Shown: positions 1 to 11,808 of the stretch, piece after piece
Position numbering within the stretch: position 1 is the first letter of the stretch
Layout of the letters: the number at the start of each line of letters is the position of its first letter
NCBI GenBank assembly: GCA_000635015.1
Contig: JFMR01000108.1
Coordinates: forward strand, 62,001 to 126,000
DNA length: 64,000 bases
Reading direction: 5' to 3'
Source: Prochlorococcus sp. scB243_498I20
Lineage (GTDB): Bacteria > Cyanobacteriota > Cyanobacteriia > PCC-6307 > Cyanobiaceae
Program-made: the position numbers and the translations under genes
Notes under the pieces: model-generated
What the model saw: the letters and a program-made list of their open reading frames with translations, nothing else
Databases searched by the model: none
What the model was told of the DNA's origin: nothing

Positions 1-232
1 ATAAGAGTGCAAAGCCCTTTTCCCTTAAATCATCATTTAATCCCATCGCATCCTCTTGATCTACAGACCCTTCCAATATCATAGATGCACAATCTGTACA
101 AACTCCTGAACAACAACTACTTGGTAAATCTATTCCATTCTTTTTTGCCGCTGAAATAATATCTTGATCATCAGAACATAAAAAACTAAAAGTCTTTTCC
201 TCAAATTGAACTTTGATATTGTATTCAGGCAT
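1..232 (-). CDS. petF: 2Fe-2S ferredoxin (C-terminus runs off window)
   Basis: Reverse-strand ORF MPEYNIKVQFEEKTFSFLCSDDQDIISAAKKNGIDLPSSCCSGVCTDC... with plant-type 2Fe-2S Cys pattern; truncated by window edge. Confidence 0.85.
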   Translation of the reverse strand, partial: MPEYNIKVQFEEKTFSFLCSDDQDIISAAKKNGIDLPSSCCSGVCTDCASMILEGSVDQEDAMGLNDDLREKGFALL

Positions 233-248
233 ATCCTAAATCTAATTA

Positions 249-1199
249 CTAAACTGCTGAACCTCCTACAACTTCTAATATTTCTTGAGTAATAGCTGCT
301 TGTCTAGCTTTGTTATAGGTTAGATTCAAAGTACTTGCTAATTCTTTAGCATTATCACTCGCATTATTCATCGCGGTCATCCTGCAAGCGAGTTCTGAAG
401 CTGCTGACTCTTGAAGAGCTCTTAGTACCTGATTCTGTAAATATAATGGTAATAATGAATCTAATAGTTGATCAGGACTTTGTTCAAAAACAATATCTGA
501 TGGTAATTTCTCTGAATCACTTTTTTCAATATTTGATTTTTCAACAAGTAACTTACTATCTTTTGTAGTCAACCTAAAAATTTCATCATTTTCCTCAGCA
601 ATTCCTTGAGGGTCAAGTGGCAATAATGTTTGAACGACAGGCGCGCAGCTTACTAGAGTAATGAATTTCGTGTAAATAATTTCCACCCTATCAGAATTTT
701 CTGAAAGGAATTCAGCTAAAATCTCATTTGTAACTCCTTCGGAGTCCTTGACTGTGGGTACCTGTTCTAGTTCTTTGAAAGTATTTTTAATTACATATCT
801 ATCCTTTCTATTTTGAAAATATCCAATAGCTTTCTTCCCTACCAAAATTAAACTTGGCTGGTAACCTTGTTTGACTAATTCTGCGTATCTCATTTCTACC
901 TTTTTTATAATATTTGTGTTGTAACCACCGCATAAACCTCTATCCGCAGTTATACAAACCAAGGAGATACTCTTTACTTCTCTCTTGGATAATAGAGGAG
1001 AATCCACAGCCTCAAATTGTACTCTAGATTGAATATTTTCTAAGACTCGTGCAAGTTTATCTGCAAAAGGTCTACTCTTAAGTACTTGATCTTGAGCTCT
1101 CCTAACTTTTGCGGCTGCAACAAGTCTCATAGCCTCCGTTATTTTTCTTGTATTTTTAACGGAAACGATTCGATCTCTAATCTCTTTAAGATTTGCCAT
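249..1199 (-). CDS. atpG: ATP synthase F1 gamma subunit
   Basis: [24 protein letters not shown]... N-terminus and cyanobacterial gamma insertion; atp operon context. Confidence 0.98.
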   Translation of the reverse strand: MANLKEIRDRIVSVKNTRKITEAMRLVAAAKVRRAQDQVLKSRPFADKLARVLENIQSRVQFEAVDSPLLSKREVKSISLVCITADRGLCGGYNTNIIKKVEMRYAELVKQGYQPSLILVGKKAIGYFQNRKDRYVIKNTFKELEQVPTVKDSEGVTNEILAEFLSENSDRVEIIYTKFITLVSCAPVVQTLLPLDPQGIAEENDEIFRLTTKDSKLLVEKSNIEKSDSEKLPSDIVFEQSPDQLLDSLLPLYLQNQVLRALQESAASELACRMTAMNNASDNAKELASTLNLTYNKARQAAITQEILEVVGGSAV

Positions 1200-1217
1200 T
1201 GTATCTCCTAAATAAAT

Positions 1218-2747
<1,530 letters not shown>

Positions 2748-2765
2748 TTAAGGTTGATTTAAAAG

Positions 2766-3308
2766 TTACTTGGAAAGAGATAAGCCAAGTTTTCTTATTT
2801 GTGAAGCAAGAGAAGCATCAATTACTTTTGATCCTACACTGGCGACGAAACCACCAATAAGAGATGGGTCGATTTTAGTTACAAGTTCTAATTTTTCTGT
2901 TCCAGCAATATTGATGATTTTTTTGGTAATTAAACCTTTCTGTTCATCAGTAAGCTCGACTGCAGAAGTAACAGTTGCCAAAGCAATATTACTATTTTCT
3001 CGGTAAATCTCTAAAAACCTTTCGAGAATTGAAGTAAGGATTCCAATTCTTTGCCTATCGGCTAATAATTTTAAGAAATTCAGTAAAGAAGAATTAACCT
3101 TATTTGAAAAAATTTCAACAATGATTTTCTTCTTAGCATCTGTTTCTAAAATGGGAGAGGATAGGGCCTTCTCCAATTCAGGGGAATCATTTATTAATTC
3201 CAAGAGTTGTTTAACCTCAGAAACCATCTCTTCAGTTTGCGAATTTTCATTCACAACTTGAAGTAATGCCTCTGCGTATGGTGTAGTAACTGAATTTAAA
3301 AGTGGCAT
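2766..3308 (-). CDS. atpH: ATP synthase F1 delta subunit
   Basis: 180 aa OSCP/delta-like between atpF and atpA. Confidence 0.95.
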   Translation of the reverse strand: MPLLNSVTTPYAEALLQVVNENSQTEEMVSEVKQLLELINDSPELEKALSSPILETDAKKKIIVEIFSNKVNSSLLNFLKLLADRQRIGILTSILERFLEIYRENSNIALATVTSAVELTDEQKGLITKKIINIAGTEKLELVTKIDPSLIGGFVASVGSKVIDASLASQIRKLGLSLSK

Positions 3309-3820
3309 TAGTTCACCTCAATATTGTTAATTGATTGAGTTACCAAATTTTCTTGTGTTGTTTTATCAAGTCGATTTGGAAGAGAATCTAAAGCTTTCTT
3401 GATTGCCAGTTCAACAGCTTCTTTTCGAAGTTGAGAAATTGCTCTGGATGCTTCAGAGCTTTCATCAGAGATTGCACTTTGTTTAATTCGTGCCATCTCC
3501 TCTATCGCTTTTTTCTCACTTTCCATTCTGATTGATTCAGATCTTTTAAGGGAATCTGCTTTTATTTGAGAAGCTTTTTCTTCTGCTGAAGATAAATCTT
3601 TCTTCGCCTTTTCTAAAGCTTGAGTTGCATTTAGGAGTCGATCTTCAGCATCTTTTAATTCAAGAAGGATTCCTTCTCTCCTTTTTTGAAGCATTTTACC
3701 TAGGAAACCAGGCAAAAATTTATAAAGACCGAAAACTACTACAGCCCAATTAAGGATATTAGTTTCAAATAAATTGAAGTTTAATCCAAAACCTTCTGTA
3801 GCTAAAAGAGTTAAATTCAT
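3308..3820 (-). CDS. atpF: ATP synthase F0 b subunit
   Basis: N-terminal TM plus long charged helix; operon position. Confidence 0.95.
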   Translation of the reverse strand: MNLTLLATEGFGLNFNLFETNILNWAVVVFGLYKFLPGFLGKMLQKRREGILLELKDAEDRLLNATQALEKAKKDLSSAEEKASQIKADSLKRSESIRMESEKKAIEEMARIKQSAISDESSEASRAISQLRKEAVELAIKKALDSLPNRLDKTTQENLVTQSINNIEVN

Positions 3821-4278
3821 TTTTCTAGAATCAATCTATTAACAATAAGTTCGCTTAGATCATCAGCCTGTTTAGAAAGTTGATCACGAGCAGCAGACGT
3901 CTGACTTTCAATTTCTAGTCTTGCTTTTTCTTTTGAAGCATTTGCTTCATTGTTGGCAAGTTCTAGTGCTTCTTTATAGAGCTTGTCAGACTCATTCTCA
4001 GCTTCGCTCACAATTCTTTGGGCTTCTGTACGAGCACTTTGAAGCTGAGTTAATAAATCAGCTTCTAATTTTTTAACCTCAGAAAGTTTATTTTTGGCCT
4101 CAATAATATTATTACTTACAAACTTTTCTCTTTTTTCTACAACATTGCCAACAGGCTTAAAAAAGAGAGAGTTTAATATGTAAGTAAGTGCAACTACTTG
4201 TATCGCCATTAGTGGCAAAGTGGCATTTATATCAAATAATCCACCTTCTGTAGCACCAAAAAAATTAAAGGCCAACAT
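3817..4278 (-). CDS. atpG2: ATP synthase F0 b' subunit
   Basis: Second b-like subunit typical of photosynthetic organisms; overlaps atpF by 4 bp. Confidence 0.93.
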   Translation of the reverse strand: MLAFNFFGATEGGLFDINATLPLMAIQVVALTYILNSLFFKPVGNVVEKREKFVSNNIIEAKNKLSEVKKLEADLLTQLQSARTEAQRIVSEAENESDKLYKEALELANNEANASKEKARLEIESQTSAARDQLSKQADDLSELIVNRLILEK

Positions 4279-4346
4279 ATGTTTTAGTTGAAGTTAAAAA
4301 ATTAAATTTAAATATTGCTAATAAGAATTAGAAGCAATATTAACTT

Positions 4347-4610
<264 letters not shown>

Positions 4611-4670
4611 TTAATACTTTTGATAATCTTTGTTGTCATACACGCTTGGACATTCTTTGTTTTAAGAATG

Positions 4671-4689
4671 GGTCTGATATTTTCAGACC
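4671..4689 (-). promoter_or_regulatory. Intercistronic hairpin between atpB and atpE
   Basis: Perfect 7-bp inverted repeat GGTCTGA-tattt-TCAGACC. Confidence 0.55.
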
Positions 4690-4756
4690 TACGCGATTAG
4701 ATATTTTGCCAGATTACAGACCCTTTGTAAAAGCGTCTGAATGTATTGGAAGACAG

Positions 4757-5482
4757 CTAATGATGTTCTTCAACAGCTTCTCCAATGTAGTAGGCTGCTA
4801 GAGTTGCAAAAATCAATGCCTGAATTGCACTAGTAAATAATCCGAGGAACATAACAGGTATTGGGAGAATTAGCGGAACTAAAAAGACTAGAACACCAAC
4901 AACAAGTTCATCAGCCAAAATATTTCCAAATAGCCTGAAAGAGAGTGATAAAGGTTTCGTAAAGTCCTCTAGAATTTTGAAAGGAAGCATAATAGGAGTT
5001 GGATGAACATAATATTCGAAGTATCTCCAACCCTTGTTGCTTAAACCTGCATAGAAATAAGAAAGTGAAACCAATAAAGCCAAGGCAATAGTTGTATTGA
5101 TATCTGCAGTAGGTGCTCCTAGTTCTCCGCTTGGTAACTTAATCAATCTCCAAGGAATTAAAGCTCCTCCCCAATTACTTACAAAGACGAATAAAAATAA
5201 AGTACCTATAAATGGCATCCAATCTCTATATACTTTTTCACCTATTTGCGTCCTAGCAAGATCTCTTATGTAATCCCAGAGGAACTCAAGCAAGTTTTGA
5301 AGGCCTTTAGGATCATTTTCCATTTTTTTAGTACCTAAAGAAATAAAAACTAATAAGGCTCCTAATAAAATCCAAGATGTTAGAAATACCTGCCCATGAA
5401 GTCTGATATTGCCAATTTGCCAATAAAGATGTTGACCAACTTCTAATGCTGCAAAATTTGTTAGCAAGGAATTAAAAAACAT
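4757..5482 (-). CDS. atpB: ATP synthase F0 a subunit
   Basis: 241 aa, conserved [19 protein letters not shown]. Confidence 0.98.
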   Translation of the reverse strand: MFFNSLLTNFAALEVGQHLYWQIGNIRLHGQVFLTSWILLGALLVFISLGTKKMENDPKGLQNLLEFLWDYIRDLARTQIGEKVYRDWMPFIGTLFLFVFVSNWGGALIPWRLIKLPSGELGAPTADINTTIALALLVSLSYFYAGLSNKGWRYFEYYVHPTPIMLPFKILEDFTKPLSLSFRLFGNILADELVVGVLVFLVPLILPIPVMFLGLFTSAIQALIFATLAAYYIGEAVEEHH

Positions 5483-5506
5483 TTGTTTTGAATAAAAAAA
5501 ATTTAC

Positions 5507-5983
5507 TTAAGAACGTGAAAAATAAAGAATGAGTGAAGGCTTATAAATGAAAAAACCTATCATCGTAGGAAAAATATCCAAAGATCCTAGCTTGCTCGCA
5601 AAAATAAAGAGGCAAACTGGAACTAATAGTTGCAATTTTGATACACCTGATGATTCTTTACCAAGTTTCCCTATACTTTTGGCAAGCAAACGTAGGTAAA
5701 AAATGCCGGCAATTGCACCTATAAAAATACTAAAACCGAAGGTAAAGCCTAGAAAAATTCCAGTTATTGATGCTAATAAAATAGAAACAATAAAAGTAAT
5801 TCCAAAAATTGTTAACTGCAATTTTGTGTATTCATCATTTTGGGAAAGCAAATGATCTATTTGATTGACAATGCCAGATTTACTTTCTTTGATGATCGAA
5901 TTATTCAGGGGTTGAGGAAATTGAACATTCTCATTTGAAGATTGCTCAAGTTTTTTTCTATTTGAGTCCACTGATGTGAACAT
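5507..5983 (-). CDS. atp1: ATP synthase-associated protein I (Atp1-like)
   Basis: Four-TM small protein, first gene of the atp operon. Confidence 0.8.
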   Translation of the reverse strand: MFTSVDSNRKKLEQSSNENVQFPQPLNNSIIKESKSGIVNQIDHLLSQNDEYTKLQLTIFGITFIVSILLASITGIFLGFTFGFSIFIGAIAGIFYLRLLAKSIGKLGKESSGVSKLQLLVPVCLFIFASKLGSLDIFPTMIGFFIYKPSLILYFSRS

Positions 5984-6249
5984 AGTTTAGAAACCTCTCT
6001 GAATGGTTTTAAGTAAGTATATAAACTCACGGAATCTATCACGGAGAGGTACCTTTTAGCTAGTTTTTTTTTATAAAAAATTAATTCTTAAGATTTATGA
6101 TGAATCTTTAGGCCATTTTTTACTTTATTCTCCAAAAATAACATTTATGAAAAGTCATCTTTTTAATTGCGTTAACACTTTAAAACGTTAATAAAAGACT
6201 TGGCAAAATCTCAATTAAACGGCTCAATAGTAAATATACATCGAAAAAA

Positions 6250-7485
6250 TTGGAGATAAGTCAAGAAAAAATAAAATATAAAAGAATTTCTAAAAGAAAA
6301 AAAATCTTTAGTTCTAATTACAAAAAAAATTTCAGCGATTTAACAAAGTCTATATTTCCCTTACCTTGGGCAATATGGCCTTTTGAAGCAAAAATCCTCA
6401 TTGTTTTAATTGGAATTTGGTCAATACTAGGAATATGCATACTAGGATCATCAAGTTGGTGGGTGGCTAGTAGGGAAATGGGAAATTGGGCTTACTTCTT
6501 AAAAAAACAAATCATTTGGACAATTCCAGGAATTGGTTTATTTTATTCCGTACTTAATACAAACATTAGAAACCTTTTAAAGTTTTCAAGAATTATTTTT
6601 TATATTTTATTCTTTTTGATTTTCCTTACCAATCTTACTGGAATTACAGTTAATGGATCTTCAAGATGGCTAGTACTTGGCAATTTACGTCTGCAGCCAT
6701 CTGAATTAATTAAACCTTTTCTAATTCTAGAAGCTTCTAATCTTTTCGCACATTGGAATCTGATAAAGAATGATAAAAAACTAATTTCACTAATAAGCTT
6801 TGGTTTATTAATTTTATTCATACTTAAACAGCCTAATTTAAGTACTGCATCACTAACAGGAATTCTTCTTTGGGTAATGGGTTTATGTGGAGGAGTAAAA
6901 CTTAGCTCTCTTTGCTCATTTGCTTTAATAGGATTCATTACTGGATGTATCAGCATCCTTAATAACGAATATCAAAAACTGAGAGTTACTTCATTTATAA
7001 ATCCTTGGAAAGATCAACAAGAAAATGGATTTCAATTGATTCAGAGTTTATTAGCTATTGGTTCAGGTGGTCTTTTTGGCCAAGGTTTTGGACTGTCTAT
7101 ACAAAAATTACAGTATCTACCGTTCATGTATACAGATTTTATTTTTGCCATTTTTGCGGAAGAATTTGGTTTGTTGGGGTGTACTCTTTTCTTAGGATTT
7201 TTAGCAGTATTCTCTTATATATGCCTAAGAATCAGTCTTAAGTGCAGGAACAACTATACAAAATTAGTTGCTATCGGATGTGGCGTATTGTTGACTGGAC
7301 AATCAATAATGCATATTGCTGTAGCAACAGGTTCAATGCCTACTACAGGCTTACCACTACCTTTCATAAGTTATGGAGGCAATTCATTAATAGCCTCTTT
7401 TTTTATTGCAGGGATGTTAGTGAGATGTTCATTAGAGTCAACAGGATTCATTGGTATGATTAGTACACGAAAGACTCTTAATTAG
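6250..7485 (+). CDS. ftsW: FtsW/RodA/SpoVE family cell division protein
   Basis: Multi-TM; NGSSRWLVLGNLRLQPSELIKP and TGLPLPFISYGGNSLIA motifs; TTG start. Confidence 0.93.
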   Translation: MEISQEKIKYKRISKRKKIFSSNYKKNFSDLTKSIFPLPWAIWPFEAKILIVLIGIWSILGICILGSSSWWVASREMGNWAYFLKKQIIWTIPGIGLFYSVLNTNIRNLLKFSRIIFYILFFLIFLTNLTGITVNGSSRWLVLGNLRLQPSELIKPFLILEASNLFAHWNLIKNDKKLISLISFGLLILFILKQPNLSTASLTGILLWVMGLCGGVKLSSLCSFALIGFITGCISILNNEYQKLRVTSFINPWKDQQENGFQLIQSLLAIGSGGLFGQGFGLSIQKLQYLPFMYTDFIFAIFAEEFGLLGCTLFLGFLAVFSYICLRISLKCRNNYTKLVAIGCGVLLTGQSIMHIAVATGSMPTTGLPLPFISYGGNSLIASFFIAGMLVRCSLESTGFIGMISTRKTLN

Positions 7486-7567
7486 TTAGAATTTAAAGGA
7501 TTTTATTGAAGTTATCGAATCATTTAATTTAGTTATTTCAGAATTATCTCAAAAGGGTAATCTGCTT

Positions 7568-8224
7568 ATGCAGAGTGGTCTCAATAGTCCTGGCCTATTC
7601 ACTATATTTTTGGTTTTCAGCGCAGGACTTTTAACAAGTCTTGGGCCATGCTCATTATCATTACTTCCAGTGACAATTGCTTATATAGGGGGAACAGAGA
7701 AAAATAAATTTAAACTTGTTAGTTTTTCAGGCGGAGTAGTTTTTTCGCTTGTTGCACTTGGGGCTGCGAGTGGATTCTTAGGTAAAATATATGGGCAAAT
7801 TCCATCTTATTACACTTCATTTGTTGCCCTAATAGCAATAATAATGGGTTTAAATTTATTAGGAATTCTAAAGTTTCAGTTTCCGAACGGACCTGATATA
7901 AAAAAATTTGAAGATAAAATACCAACATTTATAGCACCTTTTGCCATAGGGACAACTTTTGGACTAGCTTCTTCACCTTGCATTACTCCAGTTTTAGCAA
8001 CTCTTCTAGCTTGGGTATCGCAAGCTAAAAACCCGATAATATCTATTATTTTTTTATTTTTCTTTGGGATAGGCCAAGTGACCCCATTAATTATTGCAGG
8101 AGCTACTGCAGAAAACTTAAAACAATTTTTAGCACTTAGAAAATTTAGTCAAATAATTCCGACTTTAAGTGGGATATTTTTAGTATCCCTAGGATTATTA
8201 AATTTATTTTCAAATTGGATTTAA
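7568..8224 (+). CDS. ccdA: Cytochrome c biogenesis thiol:disulfide transporter CcdA
   Basis: GPCSLSLLPVTIAYIGG and SPCITPVLATLLAW motifs; next to ccs1. Confidence 0.92.
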   Translation: MQSGLNSPGLFTIFLVFSAGLLTSLGPCSLSLLPVTIAYIGGTEKNKFKLVSFSGGVVFSLVALGAASGFLGKIYGQIPSYYTSFVALIAIIMGLNLLGILKFQFPNGPDIKKFEDKIPTFIAPFAIGTTFGLASSPCITPVLATLLAWVSQAKNPIISIIFLFFFGIGQVTPLIIAGATAENLKQFLALRKFSQIIPTLSGIFLVSLGLLNLFSNWI

Positions 8225-9509
8225 ATGATAATTGTTAAGAATCTAATTTTAAAAATATCAAGTTTAAGATTCGCTATATCGCTGATAATCTTCATTGCTA
8301 TTGCCAGTGGAATAGGTACTTTTATACCTCAAGGTAGTAATAACGAATTCTATATTGATAATTTCGATAGAGCTCCCATTTTTGGATTTTTAGACGGAGA
8401 AAAAGTCTTAAAACTTCAATTGGATCATATATATACTAGCTTTTGGTTTTTATTTACATTAATTCTTCTTTGCATTTCTCTGGCAGCTTGTAGTTTCAGG
8501 AGGCAAATTCCTTCATTAAAAGCTTCATTAAAATGGATTGAATATAAGAGCGAAAAAAAATTTAGGAAACTGCAACTAACTACAAGTCATCCAATCAATC
8601 AAGATGGAGAACATATATCAAAAGTAGATTTATTACTTAAAAAAAGGATGGAAAACATACAAATTTAATAGTCATATTTCTGCAAGAAAGGGGTTAATTG
8701 GAAAAATCGGTCCTTTAGTTGTACATATCGGATTAATAGTCTTACTTATAGGTTCAGCATATGGAAGTTTTACAAGTCAATCAAAAGAACAATATTTACT
8801 GCCTGGACAAACTTTAGATCTTGTTAATGAGAGCACAAACTCAAAAGCCAATGTAAAATTAGTAGATTTTTCTATAGAACGTGAAAGTGATGGTGTGCCC
8901 AAACAGTTTGTTTCAAAATTAAATTTTTCTTCTGAAGATCTAAATTTAAATGAAATAAAAACAACCAAAGTTAATCACCCAATCAGGTTTAAAGGATTAA
9001 CTATTTATCAAGCAGATTGGGCAATATCAAATGTTGTTTTAGAAATAGATAATATTCTTTATCAATTACAATTAAAGGAGATTCCAGAAATCGGTAATCA
9101 AGTTTGGGGAGTTTTAGTTGAATTAGGATCGGAGACTAAAAAAAATTTCCTTTTAACAATAGATAATGAAAATGGTCCACTTAAAATTTCAAATATAGAA
9201 AATTTTTCCGGGAAGAATCTTTATATCAATGCCGATCCTTTAGAAGTTAACTCTTCAAAAGTATCTCTGAAAAAAATAATCCCCAGCAGTGGATTAATAA
9301 TTAAAAATGATCCTTCTATACCATTTATTTACTTTTCTTTTATCTTAATAATTTTTGGAACAATAATAAGTCTTATACCAACTAACCAATTATGGATTCT
9401 GGTAAATAAAGAATCGCAAAAGTTATCTATTGGAGGCCTCAGTAATAAAAATCTAGTTGGTTTTAAAAAAGAATTTTTTAAATTATCAGACGAAATTAAA
9501 AATTTTTAA
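8225..9509 (+). pseudogene. ccsB: Cytochrome c biogenesis protein Ccs1/CcsB (ResB family), interrupted by a +1 frameshift at an A7 tract
   Basis: ORF 8225..8668 ends early after [11 protein letters not shown]. Dropping one A from A7 (8639-8645) gives [46 protein letters not shown]..., running into ORF 8895..9509. Confidence 0.85.
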
Positions 9510-9916
9510 TTTCTTTTCTGCCCACTAAAAATATCTAACTGCATAGAAACATTCCCTCTGGGGTTAAATGCGGCATTTAAATGTATCCAGTGAGGTGAAC
9601 CTTCATTCACTAAATCATCCATTATTCTATTTACAACTTCCTCATGTGATATTTTTATATCCCTAAAATTATTAATATAAAGTTTTAAAGACTTCAACTC
9701 ATAGACTTTCAAATTAGGTTGATAAATAATATTTAGCTTTGCAAAATCTGGATAACCAGAAAAGGGGCACTTACATGTAAATTCAGGTAACTGAATAGAA
9801 ATTTCATAAATTCTTTTCTTATTTGGATTATCGAAACAAATTATTTTTGATTCTTCAATAATTCTTTCACCATATAACGGTCTTTGAGTCGAATCTTCTA
9901 ATTTAGCTGTACTCAT
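9506..9916 (-). CDS. queF: NADPH-dependent 7-cyano-7-deazaguanine reductase QueF
   Basis: 136 aa, [18 protein letters not shown] and [14 protein letters not shown] motifs. Confidence 0.95.
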   Translation of the reverse strand: MSTAKLEDSTQRPLYGERIIEESKIICFDNPNKKRIYEISIQLPEFTCKCPFSGYPDFAKLNIIYQPNLKVYELKSLKLYINNFRDIKISHEEVVNRIMDDLVNEGSPHWIHLNAAFNPRGNVSMQLDIFSGQKRN

Positions 9917-10038
9917 TTTTAGTAGAACTTTTTTTCTAAACCTATATAAAAACTATATATAAAGATAAAAATTCGCAAAAGTATCAACAAATCTAAGTAT
10001 TACAATTGGCTAAGTCAAAGATGTTAAATCTTAATTTT

Positions 10039-10052
10039 GTATCAATGGTAAC
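10039..10052 (+). promoter_or_regulatory. NtcA-like half-perfect site GTA-N8-AAC upstream of the glnB unit
   Basis: GTATCAATGGTAAC versus consensus GTA-N8-TAC, one mismatch. Confidence 0.3.
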
Positions 10053-10081
10053 ATTAATAATGTCCGCCGAAAGGTTTATAT

Positions 10082-10351
10082 GTGTTTAGCCTTAATGAAA
10101 AATTAATGGACATTTGTTTGATAACTATCGATAACAACTTAAATAAATCCCTTCAACCAAAAACTGCAATTGGAATGTTATGGCTTCAAACACACTTTGA
10201 AAATGATAAGTGGGAAGCGTTGTCAAATAGTACAGTAATAATTTCTGAAGAAAATTCCCAACTATTAATTGAAGACGCCAAGAATGCAGGCCTTAATGTT
10301 GAATGTTTTTCTGATATTTCAATGTTGGATGTTTTCCCAAAAAACAATTAA
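10082..10351 (+). CDS. Conserved hypothetical protein upstream of glnB; start may be ATG at 10106 (MDICLITIDNN...)
   Basis: 89 aa ORF from GTG; good coding character; close to glnB. Confidence 0.75.
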   Translation: MFSLNEKLMDICLITIDNNLNKSLQPKTAIGMLWLQTHFENDKWEALSNSTVIISEENSQLLIEDAKNAGLNVECFSDISMLDVFPKNN

Positions 10352-10715
<364 letters not shown>

Positions 10716-10727
<12 letters not shown>

Positions 10728-11528
10728 TTTTACTAAATTTTGTATATATTCACTATTAATACTTTTATTTGATTGACTTCCTAAGGTCATCCAAGCTAGA
10801 TATTCATGATTCCCAGCAGGACCTACCAGCGGAGAAGCTATCAAATTCTTTATATTCCATTGGAAATTCTTGGCGGCATAGATAACAGACTCTATAGCCT
10901 CAGTATGGAATTTAGGATTGCGAACAACACCTCCTTTACTGACTTTATCTTTACCTACCTCAAATTGAGGTTTAATTAAAAATATCCCCTCAATAGAATC
11001 ACCTTGTAATAAATTACCAATAGATTTAAAAACTAACTTTAATGATATAAAAGACAAATCAGCAACAACAAAATTTGGTAATTCATTACTTCTAGATAAA
11101 AGATCATTAGGTTTTAAATTTCGAATATTAGTTCGTTCAAAAAGTATAACTTTTGGGTTATTTCTAATCTTCCATGCAGTTTGTCCATAACCAACATCTA
11201 TCCCATAAACTAACTTTGCTCCTTGTTGCAATAAGCAATCAGTAAATCCCCCAGTAGAGATTCCTGCGTCAATACATATTTTGTCTTTTACTTTAATTTC
11301 AAGTTTTTTAAATGCCTCCAATAATTTTTCGCCGCCCCTTGATACAAACATAGGCGCGGAATCAATAAAAAACTCAGATCCAATTAATACTTGTTGTCCA
11401 GGTTTATCCAATATTTTCCCATTGATATCTCTAACCTTGCCCGCAAGAATTAAACCTTGGGCTTTTTGACGAGTTTCACATAAACCTTTATTTAGAAGAT
11501 AAAGATCTAATCTACTTTTTTTAATCAT
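10716..11528 (-). CDS. tlyA: TlyA family rRNA 2'-O-methyltransferase (S4 + FtsJ-like domains)
   Basis: RLDLYLLNKGLCETRQKAQGLILAGKV S4 motif; DAGISTGGFTDCLLQQGA SAM motif. Confidence 0.92.
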
Positions 11529-11588
11529 TTATTAATCAATAAAAAAAGACTGAATAATGAACTTCTATAAGATTAAGATCCAAATTCT

Positions 11589-11762
11589 TTAATACCTCTC
11601 AATTTTAAATAAAAAATAAAAATTTCCCATGATTAACCAAGGAATATATGCAAACATTTTTTTATTAAAGCTTTCTTTATTAGCCAGAAAAATGTTACAT
11701 AGGAAAATAATAATCAGCCAAATATGTTCAATGGCAAGTACATCTTTAAAGGTATAGGGCAA
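11589..11762 (-). other. Possible short membrane ORF or gene remnant (57 aa from TTG)
   Basis: LPYTFKDVLAIEHIWLIIIFLCNIFLANKESFNKKMFAYIPWLIMGNFYFLFKIERY; open frame in an otherwise unexplained gap. Confidence 0.3.
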
Positions 11763-11808
11763 TAATACGATTTTGTTATAAAGTTTAAATTGATAATAAA
11801 AAAAAATT

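Noticed and set aside
5490-6250. Searched for ncRNA or small ORF in the atp1-ftsW gap
   Set aside because: No open frame of note; only promoter-like motifs reported separately
8777-8968. Minus-strand 63-aa ORF over ccs1
   Set aside because: Antisense to the frameshifted ccs1 reading frame
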